From the NCBI GenBank assembly GCA_902596545.1, contig CACJUH010000004.1, forward strand, positions 89,170-126,991: a stretch of 37,822 nucleotides of DNA, read 5' to 3'. Made by a program: the position numbers and the translations under genes. The stretch comes from an uncultured Candidatus Actinomarina sp. GTDB lineage: Bacteria > Actinomycetota > Acidimicrobiia > Actinomarinales > Actinomarinaceae. The notes under the pieces were generated by a model. The model was not told where the DNA came from. It saw only the letters and a program-made list of their open reading frames with translations, and searched no databases. Shown here piece after piece: positions 9,769 through 18,052 of the stretch (positions are counted from its first letter, which is position 1; each line of letters opens with the position of its first letter).

Positions 9769-9775
9769 TAATTTA

Positions 9776-9781
9776 ACTTTA
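9776..9781 (-). promoter_or_regulatory. -10-like box TAAAGT, 7 nt before the asnB start (leaderless promoter candidate)
   Basis: On the minus strand TAAAGT precedes the asnB ATG (9768) by exactly 7 nt. It keeps the first T, the A and the last T of the -10 consensus. It shares the 66-bp divergent gap 9769-9834 with the promoter of the phosphoglycosyl transferase. Confidence 0.4.
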
Positions 9782-9800
9782 ATGCTCTAAAATTAATTGA

Positions 9801-9827
9801 TTAACATTAATTTTTTTAGTTTATTAT
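9801..9827 (+). promoter_or_regulatory. Promoter: TTAACA (-35-like) and TATTAT (-10), leaderless
   Basis: TATTAT at 9822-9827 lies exactly 7 nt before the ATG at 9835. TTAACA at 9801-9806 matches the -35 consensus at five of six positions, but the spacer is only 15 nt. No Shine-Dalgarno sequence is present, so the transcript would begin at about the start codon. Confidence 0.5.
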
Positions 9828-9834
9828 GTAAATA

Positions 9835-10455
9835 ATGATTAAAAGACTATTTGATATAGCAATTATTGTGATTTTTATACCTTTCTTTTTGCCAATAATT
9901 CTATTGATTTCAATTTTTTCTATTGTTAATCAAGGAAAGCCAATATTTTTCGTACAAAATAGAGTTGGAAAAAATAATAAAATATTTAAACTCTATAAAT
10001 TTAGAACTATGGAAATAACTGCTGAGGAAGACTTTCATAGATCACACTATCTAGATTTAGCAAAAGGAAAAGAAATAAAACCCTCAAACTCTCCACTAGA
10101 ACCTATAAGAATAGAAAACGATGACAGAATTACTAAATATGGTGCTTTTCTCAGAAAAACTTCACTTGATGAACTTCCGAATATATTAAATGTATTAATT
10201 GGAAATATGTCAATTGTTGGTCCAAGGCCGTTAGTTAATTATGAATCTGAACTTTATGGAGAATACAACAACAAACGTTGTTCAGTACCTCCGGGAATAA
10301 CCGGACTTGCTCAAGTTCAGGGTAGGTTAGATTTAAGTTTACAAGAAAGGCTCTTTTGGGATTTGCAATATATTGACAATTATTCTTTTTTCGAGGATAT
10401 AAAAATTATTTACAAAACTATTGCCTCTGTTATTTCAAGAAAAGGTGCGAACTAG
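9835..10455 (+). CDS. Undecaprenyl-phosphate sugar phosphotransferase (PglC/WbaP catalytic domain, monotopic PGT)
   Basis: At 206 aa this is the size of the small monotopic phosphoglycosyl transferases (PglC type), without the WbaP N-terminal extension. It starts KRLFDI and has one long hydrophobic re-entrant segment interrupted by Pro (residues 8-30). GKPIFFVQNRVG and FKLYKFRTM follow, then the catalytic Asp-Glu pair in KTSLDELPN (112-113) and SIVGPRPL (126-133). It transfers a sugar-1-phosphate from a UDP-sugar to undecaprenyl phosphate and so starts a repeat unit. It is a lone plus-strand gene between two leftward units and ends with a 4-bp overlap with the convergent GT. A second initiator of unrelated fold (WecA type) lies at 28170-29201. 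Confidence 0.92.
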   Translation: MIKRLFDIAIIVIFIPFFLPIILLISIFSIVNQGKPIFFVQNRVGKNNKIFKLYKFRTMEITAEEDFHRSHYLDLAKGKEIKPSNSPLEPIRIENDDRITKYGAFLRKTSLDELPNILNVLIGNMSIVGPRPLVNYESELYGEYNNKRCSVPPGITGLAQVQGRLDLSLQERLFWDLQYIDNYSFFEDIKIIYKTIASVISRKGAN

Positions 10456-11615
10456 AGCAAGTTTAAATATTGTTGAGAAACTGTATTTAAATTGGCGTAC
10501 TTTAAATTAACATCCTCTATATTTTGATAAATTTCATCTAAATTTTTCAAATTATTGAGTGCACTATCTATATCTGGATTCTCAGGATCGATGTTGATTC
10601 CAACATTGTACTTTTCAATGAATCTAGCTAAGCCTGATAATGGATTTGAGTATCCAATAAGTATCTTATTCATCTTAAGATAGTCAAAAGTTTTTCCGGG
10701 AAATCCTTCAACAGTCAAAGAGGATGATAATGATACTAAAGCAAAAGTTGAATTCTTAGTGTGTTTGAGTATTTCAGATCTATCAGTATAAGGATTTACA
10801 TTAATATTTTCTGACTCCATCTTTTTAATATCTTCATAACGGCTACCTGATCCATAAATTTTTAATTTATATTGATCTGAAGAATTATTTAAATTTTTAA
10901 TAAATGATTCTATGTTCTGTGGAATACCAAGATTGCCAGTATAAATGATTTCTTTATTATAGTTTTCTGGTCTTGGACTTTCTTCTGAACTAGAAAAATG
11001 ATAAATTACTTTAATTTTATTTTCTTGAATTCCTCTTGAATTAATTAAATATTCTTTTAACTCATCTGAATTAACAACAATATCATCAATAATTTTTAAA
11101 GCATAATTATCTAATTTTTTAAATAACCTAATTATTAATTTTGAGTTGATTTCGGATAATTTTGATGCGATTTCAGGATACAATTCCCATACTGAATAAA
11201 TTGTTTTCTTCTTTAATAATTTTTTTGAAATTATTGCTACTAAATTCATCGTAGGCGGATAACTAAAAATATATAAAACATCAAAAGTATTTCTATGTTT
11301 AATAAGGTATCTTATAGATCGATAATGAAATGAAATCCACTGAAAAATTCTTTTTTGTTGATTGAATGATCTTTGTGATGAGTAAATGTGATTTATTTTT
11401 ACATTTTTATAACTAGATGAATAAAGTTTTTTTTCTTTTATTTGTTTTAATTCATTATTAAAAACACTTTCATCAAAATTATATTGAGGAGTAGATGCAA
11501 GAATTTCTATATGTTGACCATTTTCAGAAAATTTATTAGCTATATCAGCAACTAGTTTTCCAGTTGATACATTGTCTGGAGGTATAGTCAATGAATGAAA
11601 TAATACTCTAGTCAT
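10452..11615 (-). CDS. Glycosyltransferase, GT4 (WbuB-like)
   Basis: A 387 aa GT-B glycosyltransferase. The N-terminus (LFHSLTIPPDNVSTGKLVAD) resembles WbuB-type enzymes, the middle domain begins at EIIYTGNLG, and the donor site is VEGFPGKTFDYLKMNKI. WbuB-type GTs in O-antigen loci commonly follow fnlA-fnlB-fnlC and transfer L-FucNAc. Here the gene follows a WecB-like epimerase, an RmlD-like reductase and a cupin, coupled to the epimerase by a 4-bp ATGA overlap. The inferred role is to transfer the L-amino sugar made by that cassette. The start is the ATG at 11615. Confidence 0.8.
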   Translation of the reverse strand: MTRVLFHSLTIPPDNVSTGKLVADIANKFSENGQHIEILASTPQYNFDESVFNNELKQIKEKKLYSSSYKNVKINHIYSSQRSFNQQKRIFQWISFHYRSIRYLIKHRNTFDVLYIFSYPPTMNLVAIISKKLLKKKTIYSVWELYPEIASKLSEINSKLIIRLFKKLDNYALKIIDDIVVNSDELKEYLINSRGIQENKIKVIYHFSSSEESPRPENYNKEIIYTGNLGIPQNIESFIKNLNNSSDQYKLKIYGSGSRYEDIKKMESENINVNPYTDRSEILKHTKNSTFALVSLSSSLTVEGFPGKTFDYLKMNKILIGYSNPLSGLARFIEKYNVGINIDPENPDIDSALNNLKNLDEIYQNIEDVNLKYANLNTVSQQYLNLL

Positions 11616-12760
11616 CCTTTAAATGAATTAGATGTATCAAATTGATAATCAGAAGGCTTGTGTTTTTTAAAATTGTCATCTTTACTCAATTGCTTAAGAT
11701 CTTCAACTATGATTTCTGATGAATTACCATCTCCGAATGGATTATTCCAATTGGTACCTATCAATTTAGTAACTTGTTCTATTGGAGAGTTATAGTCCTG
11801 CGTAGGGTCAAATTTTATTGAGGCATTAACATCATAAACTTCAGGCCTTTCAGTAGAAAATCTCATTTGAATCGATGGAATCCCTATGATGCAAGCTTCC
11901 TCCACAACTGTTCCTGAATCGGTAGCAACGTATTCTGAATTTTTTAAAAGATACATAAACTCTAAATATCCTATAGGATCAATGATCTTTACATTATTAC
12001 TTAGATTTACATTTGATTTTCTCAATATTTCTTGTGTCTTGTAACCCATTGGAAAAATTACATTTACGTCTTCAATTTCATTAAATAAGTTAATAATGTT
12101 TTCAAAACTTTTTTTATCTAGGATATTCTCTCTCCTATGACATGTAGCCAAAACAAATTTCTCATTAGACAAATTAAGAATATCTTCGGATAGATAATCT
12201 TGACCAGAATCAAAGTACTTTAAATTGTCATTGATTATATCCACAATAGGATTCCCTGTTACCTTTATAATGTTTTCACTTATACCTTCATTAAGACCTT
12301 GAGATTTGTAATTTTCTAAGTAAGCGTAAATCCTATCAGATAAATGATCTATTACTGTTCTATATTTTTCTTCAGGCATCCTCCAGTCATAAGATCGCAT
12401 ACATCCTTCAATATGAACTATTGGAATATTATGCTGAGCAGCTGCAATTGATCCCATAACCGTATTTGTATCTCCAAGAAATACTGCAGCTTTATATTTA
12501 TGGTCATTAAAGTGATTAAACAAATTCTCAATTGTTGAAGAAACAATATCTGCATCACTTCCTTTATTAATTTCAAATTCAAAATCAGGTTTAGGCACAT
12601 TAAGTTGTTTGAAAAATGTGTCTTTCATATTTTCCGAATAATGTTGGCCAGACCAAATAAAATCAAATTCAATATCACTTTGACTTTTTAATAATTTTAG
12701 TATTTTACTTGCCCTAATTACGTCAGGCCTTATACCCAAAATGATTGCTAAATCTTTCAT
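11612..12760 (-). CDS. UDP-N-acetylhexosamine 2-epimerase family (FnlC/WbvD-like)
   Basis: A 382 aa WecB homologue with the full catalytic set: GDTNTVMGS (Asp), HIEGCMRS (Glu), MPEEKYR (Glu), ATCHRREN (His) and ATDSGTVVEE at the donor site. It differs clearly from the 455-1546 paralogue (for example HIEGCMRS against HVEAGLRS), which suggests another substrate. It overlaps the RmlD-like reductase upstream by 4 bp (ATGA) and a WbuB-like GT downstream by 4 bp. In the FucNAc and RhaNAc/QuiNAc pathways this family carries out the final C2 epimerisation of a UDP-6-deoxy-HexNAc. The pathway assignment is inference from context; the family is firm. Confidence 0.85.
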   Translation of the reverse strand: MKDLAIILGIRPDVIRASKILKLLKSQSDIEFDFIWSGQHYSENMKDTFFKQLNVPKPDFEFEINKGSDADIVSSTIENLFNHFNDHKYKAAVFLGDTNTVMGSIAAAQHNIPIVHIEGCMRSYDWRMPEEKYRTVIDHLSDRIYAYLENYKSQGLNEGISENIIKVTGNPIVDIINDNLKYFDSGQDYLSEDILNLSNEKFVLATCHRRENILDKKSFENIINLFNEIEDVNVIFPMGYKTQEILRKSNVNLSNNVKIIDPIGYLEFMYLLKNSEYVATDSGTVVEEACIIGIPSIQMRFSTERPEVYDVNASIKFDPTQDYNSPIEQVTKLIGTNWNNPFGDGNSSEIIVEDLKQLSKDDNFKKHKPSDYQFDTSNSFKG

Positions 12761-13677
12761 TGTTTCATTATTTTATTTGTAATTTGAGAATTTGCTAGTT
12801 CTTCAATGTTTTCTTCTACAGTTGGAATTGAAGAATATCCAGCACATTTCCATAATTTTTCATTTACTTGCTCATTATTGGTTAAAAGAGTTCTATCAAT
12901 AATTTCTTCAGCATCGATATGTTTAATACCTATGTCTTTATTGAAATGTTTCTTAAATTCCTCTAATAGATTCGCTTTTGTTATTGTGTTTTTTGGAATT
13001 AAATGTTGTGTTTTAAAATTAAATTCATTGCTTAAGATAAATCCTTCTACAACTTTTGCAAAATTTAAAGTAGTAACTCCATTCCATAAATGGTTTTTAT
13101 ACCCAGAAATTTCTTGTTGAGTATTATTAAGAAACCAGTTCATAAGGGAAAACCCTTTACTTTGCTCAGGTCCAATAATGCTTGATCTTATCAAAGATTT
13201 ATTTGTTCCCTCGATTTCACCAACTATTTTTGATTTTCCATATAAGTCTGTTGCATCCATAAATGATGTTTCAGTATAAGAACCATCATTACCAGAAAAA
13301 ACACAGTCTGTACCAATCTGAATATATTTAATTTGGTTTTCAAAAGCAAGATTTTGGAGATCAATTGGAAAATATGAGTTTGTTAATATAGTTTCTTGAA
13401 TTGAAACTGGATTATTCTCATCTATTTTTGGTTTAATGACTCCAATACAGTTAACAATAAAATCAATTTTATTATTTACAATTTTTTTAAGATTATCGTA
13501 ATAATCGTCAGATAATTGAAAATTAGAATATTTTTTTTCAAAATTTTCTTCAATAAAAGAATTTTTGCTCCTAGAAGTTACAAAAACATTGAGTTCATTA
13601 TTTGACTTTAAATATAAGGAAACCATTTTTCCAAGCATCCCATTAGCGCCAAGAACTAATATGTTGTTATCACTCAT
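12757..13677 (-). CDS. RmlD-like NAD(P)H-dependent sugar reductase (SDR)
   Basis: I place the start at the ATG at 13677 (306 aa, MSDNNILVLGANGMLGKMV), because the Rossmann fold begins there and it gives an 8-bp overlap with the upstream cupin. The longer in-frame version starting at 13755 adds 26 residues with no fold. Features are GANGMLG near residue 10, VNCIGVIKP, GTDCVFSG (compare STDYVFDG in RmlD), YGKSK and RSSIIGPE. The family reduces 4-keto-6-deoxy sugars, as RmlD, WbvR and the N-terminal half of CapF/FnlB do. With the separate cupin upstream and the WecB-like epimerase downstream it looks like a split version of CapF/FnlB. The exact product is unknown. Confidence 0.82.
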   Translation of the reverse strand: MSDNNILVLGANGMLGKMVSLYLKSNNELNVFVTSRSKNSFIEENFEKKYSNFQLSDDYYDNLKKIVNNKIDFIVNCIGVIKPKIDENNPVSIQETILTNSYFPIDLQNLAFENQIKYIQIGTDCVFSGNDGSYTETSFMDATDLYGKSKIVGEIEGTNKSLIRSSIIGPEQSKGFSLMNWFLNNTQQEISGYKNHLWNGVTTLNFAKVVEGFILSNEFNFKTQHLIPKNTITKANLLEEFKKHFNKDIGIKHIDAEEIIDRTLLTNNEQVNEKLWKCAGYSSIPTVEENIEELANSQITNKIMKQ

Positions 13678-14128
13678 AAATTTCCGGTGAATATTTTTCC
13701 CATGGGTCCCAATAATTTGATTTAAATCTAATATCGTCTTTTGCAGACTCCTCAACAGACAAGTTTGAAAAATACATTATTTCAGAATCAGAAACAACAT
13801 TCATTGCACCATTTGCATACCCTGGAGGAACATATATTAATCCTGAATCATTATCAAATTCATATTCTAAAATTTCAATATTTTTTGAGGGTTTTTCCCA
13901 ATTGTCAATCTCAATAAGACAAACTATGAATACACCTTTTATGACTTTAATAAGCTTTGATTCAACTTTATGTCCATGCCATGCTCGTACTGTACCCCTT
14001 TTTGGATTTCTTACTATATAAAATCTTTTAAATTCATCTAGTGCAAGATCGTTGTAATACTCTAATGAGCCTCTATGATCTTCAGATACACCTTTCTCAA
14101 AAATAATAGGTTTTTCTGATGTGCTCAT
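13670..14128 (-). CDS. RmlC-like cupin, sugar-nucleotide epimerase
   Basis: A 152 aa single-domain cupin. It has DHRGSLEYY near residue 17 (the D-x-RG motif of RmlC), FKRFYIVRNPKRGTVRAWHGH (His-x-His), a KVIKG turn and IYVPPGYANG. It is related to dTDP-4-dehydrorhamnose 3,5-epimerases and to the C-terminal cupin of CapF, but is shorter than canonical RmlC (about 180 aa). It would epimerise a 4-keto sugar nucleotide before reduction by the RmlD-like enzyme next to it. The ATG overlaps the previous stop as TAATG (1 bp), and its own end overlaps the next start by 8 bp. Confidence 0.8.
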   Translation of the reverse strand: MSTSEKPIIFEKGVSEDHRGSLEYYNDLALDEFKRFYIVRNPKRGTVRAWHGHKVESKLIKVIKGVFIVCLIEIDNWEKPSKNIEILEYEFDNDSGLIYVPPGYANGAMNVVSDSEIMYFSNLSVEESAKDDIRFKSNYWDPWEKYSPEIYE

Positions 14129-15060
14129 TAACTAATTCCATATTCTTCTAGGAAATTTTGATTTGAATATCTCTTATGATTAACATTCTTTATTCTATTG
14201 TTAGCAATTAAGTCATGTATTTCATTAATACCTGTTTTTAAATCTATTAACGCTTCGAATCCTGTTTCATTAAATAACTTTGCACTGCTAACTTGATAAT
14301 TTCTAGAATCTTGGAATTTCATCGGAGTTGTTTCAATTTTTGCGGAAGGAATTTTTTCGACAATTGCCTCTGCAATGTCTATAATTTTATAATTTTTATG
14401 ATGCAAGTTATATACTCCCTTAATATCTTTTTCTAATACGTTTTCTATAGCATTAGCAACATCATTAACATGCAACAGGGGTCTCCATTGTTCTCCCCCA
14501 AATACAGTTAATTTTCCATCAGTTAGAGCTTTAGTGACTAATATATTAACTACCAGATCTAACCTTATTCTTGAAAATTCATCACTAATTCCAAAAAGAG
14601 TACCTAGTCTAAATATGACTGAATTTGTATCTTTAAGGTAATCTTCAGCCTGAATTTTTGATGATGCATATTCTGATAGTGGATTTATAGATGATTCTTC
14701 ATCTAATAATCCATCTTGAGCACCGTAAACAGAACATGTTGACAAGAAGATAATTCTCTTTTTAAAATTTTGTGCAAGAAACTTTACAGACTCTGAATTA
14801 ATTTCGAATGTTAAATCTGGATTTATAGAACATGCACCATCTCCTACAAGTGCTGCTAACCAAATAACAGCATCATTTTGATCAAATAAAGGAAGTAATT
14901 TTTCATGTTCTCTTATGTCTCCATAAATAAAATTTACATCTTTTCTATAAGATTCTTCGTAAATTAAAGAGTCATAAACTGTTACATTATGTTTATTTTT
15001 GAGATTATCAACTATTCCACCGCCAACATAACCAGCGCCACCGACTATTAAAATATTCAC
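14128..15060 (-). CDS. NAD-dependent epimerase/dehydratase family protein (extended SDR)
   Basis: A 310 aa extended SDR. GGAGYVGGG (residues 7-15) binds NAD, STCSVYG supplies the Ser/Thr, and YASSK is the Tyr-x3-Lys pair. FRLGTLFGIS and RPLLHVNDVANAI fit the GalE/epimerase superfamily. The active-site loop lacks the Asp-Glu pair of 4,6-dehydratases, so an epimerase or reductase role is more likely. It starts at GTG (15060), 20 bp after the preceding GT gene, and has a candidate internal promoter. It leads the cupin/RmlD-like/WecB-like/GT group and probably works on the same sugar. The substrate is not identifiable. Confidence 0.78.
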   Translation of the reverse strand: MNILIVGGAGYVGGGIVDNLKNKHNVTVYDSLIYEESYRKDVNFIYGDIREHEKLLPLFDQNDAVIWLAALVGDGACSINPDLTFEINSESVKFLAQNFKKRIIFLSTCSVYGAQDGLLDEESSINPLSEYASSKIQAEDYLKDTNSVIFRLGTLFGISDEFSRIRLDLVVNILVTKALTDGKLTVFGGEQWRPLLHVNDVANAIENVLEKDIKGVYNLHHKNYKIIDIAEAIVEKIPSAKIETTPMKFQDSRNYQVSSAKLFNETGFEALIDLKTGINEIHDLIANNRIKNVNHKRYSNQNFLEEYGIS

Positions 15061-15066
15061 AATTCA

Positions 15067-15072
15067 ATACTA
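15067..15072 (-). promoter_or_regulatory. -10-like box TAGTAT, 6 nt before a GTG start (internal promoter candidate)
   Basis: In the 20-bp gap between the GT4 gene (ends 15081) and the GTG start at 15060, TAGTAT sits 6 nt upstream of GTG. The other GTG-started gene, at 19693, also has a 6-nt gap. It could give the four-gene sugar cassette its own leaderless transcript. Confidence 0.35.
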
Positions 15073-15080
15073 TATGTTAA

Positions 15081-16169
15081 CTAAACATTATTCGTATTAA
15101 TATAAAATTTTTCAAAAGATTTTACTGTATTTTCAATAGAGAAATTTTGTACTATAAAATCTTTTTGTCTAATTTGAACTTGGTCTAGCTTTTCCTGTTC
15201 GTTATCAAAATAACCTCTCAATATATTTGCAATTTCTTGAGTATTTTCTCTTTCTACTAAACAGTTTTCTGTATTAATTACAAATTCATTAAGTGGGCTA
15301 ATATTTGAACAAACGACTGCTACATTATTTTCAATAGCTTCTAAAACAACTAGTCCAAATCCTTCAGATTCAGATAAAAAAAGAAATAAATCTAATTGGC
15401 TAAAAAAATCATCTATGTTTGAATAATGGTCAAATATTTCAACATAGTCCTCAAGTTGATATTTTTGTATCATGGCCTTGATATTTTCAACATAACCCTC
15501 ATCATCAGAACCCGCTAGTTTAAGTTCAAAATTAACATCTAAATTTTTTAAATAAAAGGCAGTTTCTAAGACTTTGTCCCATCCCTTCCATGGAAGGATT
15601 CTTGCTGCCATACCAATGGTGTTTTTGTGTTTATTCCTAGTGGGACGGTTATTAATTTTGACCCCGTAATGAATCGTACTTATAAGATCTTGTTTTATGC
15701 TTCTTTCGTCAACAAGCCAATTGTTTATTTTGTTTGAAATTGCAATCACTCCATTTGAATTGTTTAATATTTTTTTCCAAAAGATATTTGCTATTAGATA
15801 CTTAAATTTATTTTCACCCGCTCTAGTGCCATATTGGGCATGAACAGAAACTACATGCTTTATTCTTTTATTAAATAGCTTTAAAATTCCAATAATTAGA
15901 TCTGACTTTGGTAAATGTGAATGAATAAGATCATAATTATTGTTCTTTATAATTCTGTTTAGTAAAAAAATACTTTTAATTGAGCTTTGACTATAAATAT
16001 TTATATTGTTTAAGTTATTTAATATTGAATCGCCATTTTCATACATATCAAATGTAAACAATTCAATTTCAACATTATTTATTTCTTTAAATAATTCAGC
16101 TAACTGAACTTCAGCACCATCTTTTTTTAAAGTAGGAACAACATGCAATATTTTCATTTTGCTACTCAT
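15081..16169 (-). CDS. Glycosyltransferase, GT4
   Basis: A 362 aa GT-B enzyme. It starts MKILHVVPTLKKDGAEVQLAEL (a GT4 acceptor-domain start) and has HSHLPKSDLI, VHYGVK-like IHYGVKIN at the linker, GMAARILPWKGWD, and SESEGFGLVVLEAIE with the E-x7-E donor motif. All catalytic features are intact. The ATG at 16169 overlaps the polymerase gene by 8 bp; a second in-frame ATG at 16157 (residue 5) would leave a 4-bp gap and matches the canonical start better. The enzyme probably adds a residue to the glycan polymerised by the neighbouring Wzy-like protein. Specificity is unknown. Confidence 0.85.
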   Translation of the reverse strand: MSSKMKILHVVPTLKKDGAEVQLAELFKEINNVEIELFTFDMYENGDSILNNLNNINIYSQSSIKSIFLLNRIIKNNNYDLIHSHLPKSDLIIGILKLFNKRIKHVVSVHAQYGTRAGENKFKYLIANIFWKKILNNSNGVIAISNKINNWLVDERSIKQDLISTIHYGVKINNRPTRNKHKNTIGMAARILPWKGWDKVLETAFYLKNLDVNFELKLAGSDDEGYVENIKAMIQKYQLEDYVEIFDHYSNIDDFFSQLDLFLFLSESEGFGLVVLEAIENNVAVVCSNISPLNEFVINTENCLVERENTQEIANILRGYFDNEQEKLDQVQIRQKDFIVQNFSIENTVKSFEKFYINTNNV

Positions 16170-17343
16170 TAGTTATTTCTGATTTGAGTTTAAAAAATAC
16201 AAGAAAAAATAAAACTGAAATGGAGTGATTTTGAATAAAATCACCAGTAAAAGAGAGGGCGACAAAACCCCCAAGAAATAAATAATTTGATTTTATAATA
16301 TTTTCCTTAAATAATTTCATAAATGCTATGAATTCCCTAAGAAAAATATTTAGGAACAATATGAGACCAAAAAAACCATAGCTTAAGACAATAAATAAAA
16401 AAGAATTATGTGGTCCCGTAGGACGTAATTCATCTGAAAATTTACCAATTGATTTCAATTCATTTCTAACTATGCCAAAATTATCGAATCCATATCCAAA
16501 AATATTTTCTTGAGCAGATCGTGATGAAATGTCTTGAAAACTAGCCTGTTGCATCTGTACTCTGTCCTCTATTCCTTCTGTTTCAGATTCTGAAGTGAAT
16601 CTATCAATTAATCCAAAATTAGAAGTTATTAATAAAGTAACTATGATTGTTAAAATTCTTAAATAGTCTTTATCTAAAAATACATATATAAATAACAGCA
16701 ATACAAAAACAATAAGTGCAGCTCTACTAAATGTAAAAAAGCAACCTAATAAACTTATAAAAATAATGACGTCTTTTAAGCGACCTTTCAGATTAGGAAT
16801 GCAATATAACCCAAGGCATGCAATAATCGCACCGAATGCATTTGGACCTCCAGCTTGCAAACCATTAATCCTTCCTGCTGTAAATATCCAATTATTACTG
16901 TTAAATCCAATTTTCCAATAGTCGTAGGAATCAACCCCAAAATCTAATTTGAAGAAATAAGAAAATATGGAAAAAAGACTTAAGAATACTAATAACAAAA
17001 ATAAATATTTATCTAAAAATTGTGAATTCTTGACATTCAATATGGTAACTAAAAGTATCAAATAAAAAATATATCTTATTAAATCATTAAAAAGAAAATT
17101 TCCATTTATAAGATAGTTTTGAATAGATATATAAATAATAAATAACAAAATTGGAATAATTTCTTTTATAAAAAATTCTTTAATATTTTTTATAAAAATA
17201 TTAAATATAAATAATACAAAAAATGAAAGTACCGGAATGTCATCAAGTTGTATATTGTTAGAAATTTCAATATGAGGAGTGACTGGTATTAAAAATACAA
17301 GAGCTAATTGGGCTTCTATTAAATAATTTTTAGATTTAACCAT
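16162..17343 (-). CDS. O-antigen polymerase/ligase family membrane protein (Wzy_C type)
   Basis: A 393 aa protein with roughly ten membrane segments. GRINGLQAGGPNAFGAIIA and FTFSRAALIVFVLLL are conserved stretches of the O-antigen ligase/polymerase family. The loop after FGYGFDNFGIVRNEL ends in GPHNSFLFIVLSYGFFGLI, the conserved His-Asn motif. The loop is of ordinary length, unlike that of the related 801-residue protein at 31017. Its ATG lies inside the end of the GT2 gene (25-bp overlap). It polymerises lipid-linked repeat units or ligates glycan; polymerase is favoured because it is embedded in a GT operon. Confidence 0.82.
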   Translation of the reverse strand: MVKSKNYLIEAQLALVFLIPVTPHIEISNNIQLDDIPVLSFFVLFIFNIFIKNIKEFFIKEIIPILLFIIYISIQNYLINGNFLFNDLIRYIFYLILLVTILNVKNSQFLDKYLFLLLVFLSLFSIFSYFFKLDFGVDSYDYWKIGFNSNNWIFTAGRINGLQAGGPNAFGAIIACLGLYCIPNLKGRLKDVIIFISLLGCFFTFSRAALIVFVLLLFIYVFLDKDYLRILTIIVTLLITSNFGLIDRFTSESETEGIEDRVQMQQASFQDISSRSAQENIFGYGFDNFGIVRNELKSIGKFSDELRPTGPHNSFLFIVLSYGFFGLILFLNIFLREFIAFMKLFKENIIKSNYLFLGGFVALSFTGDFIQNHSISVLFFLVFFKLKSEITNE

Positions 17344-18047
17344 CTTTTTATTCCATTATTAATTAAAAAGATTAAAGCTTCAACAATTATTTTATTTGAC
17401 ATTTTTGACTTACCTACTCTTCTCTCATTAAAAATTATTGGAACTTCTTTAATTGACAAATTTTTTTCAACACATCTTAAAGTCATTTCTATCTGAAAAG
17501 AATATCCATCAGAATCGGTTTCTTGATACTTGATTTCGTTTAAACTTTTTTTCGAATAACACCTAAAGCCACTTGTCATGTCTTTGACTTTAGATCTTAA
17601 GAATATTCTAGAAGTAGTATTCGCTGTACTTGATAACAATTTTCTTTTAAAGTCCCAGCCTTGACTTCCCCCACCTTCTATATATCTACTACCTATGATT
17701 AAATCAAAATTTGATGAAACTTCTATAATTTTTTTTAAATCGACAAAACTATGTGAAAAGTCTGCATCCATTTCAATAAAAAATTCATACCCCTTTTCAA
17801 TACCCCAACTAAATCCATCTCTATATGCTGATCCTAAACCTTGTTTTGAAGGTCGTTTTAATAAATTAAGTTGAATATTTGATTTTGATATCTCACTTAT
17901 TAATTCCCCTGTACCATCAGGTGAATTGTCATCAACAAATAATACAGAAACATTAAATTTTGAGATTTCAGAAACAAAATTTGGAATGTTATCAATTTCG
18001 TTATATGTTGGAATTATTATTAAGTGCGAGTTAAAGTTTGAGGTCAA
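17319..18047 (-). CDS. Polyprenol-phosphate mannose synthase-like GT2
   Basis: A 242 aa protein, the size of soluble DPM1/Ppm1 domains without membrane anchors. It has IIPTYNEIDNIP, VDDNSPDGTG (38-47), the metal-binding DAD in EMDADFSH (93-99), GSRYIEGG, DMTSGFRCYS and FNERRVGKSKMS, all hallmarks of polyprenol-monophosphate mannosyltransferases. It would charge polyprenyl phosphate with mannose (or another hexose) for use outside the membrane. It lies 5 bp downstream of the NamH-like gene. The start is TTG at 18047; no ATG precedes the conserved PTYNE motif. Confidence 0.87.
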   Translation of the reverse strand: MTSNFNSHLIIIPTYNEIDNIPNFVSEISKFNVSVLFVDDNSPDGTGELISEISKSNIQLNLLKRPSKQGLGSAYRDGFSWGIEKGYEFFIEMDADFSHSFVDLKKIIEVSSNFDLIIGSRYIEGGGSQGWDFKRKLLSSTANTTSRIFLRSKVKDMTSGFRCYSKKSLNEIKYQETDSDGYSFQIEMTLRCVEKNLSIKEVPIIFNERRVGKSKMSNKIIVEALIFLINNGIKRWLNLKII

Positions 18048-18052
18048 TTGCT

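Noticed and set aside
13678-13755. Longer start for the RmlD-like reductase
   Set aside because: It lies inside the cupin gene in another frame. The ATG at 13677 begins the Rossmann fold and gives a normal 8-bp overlap.
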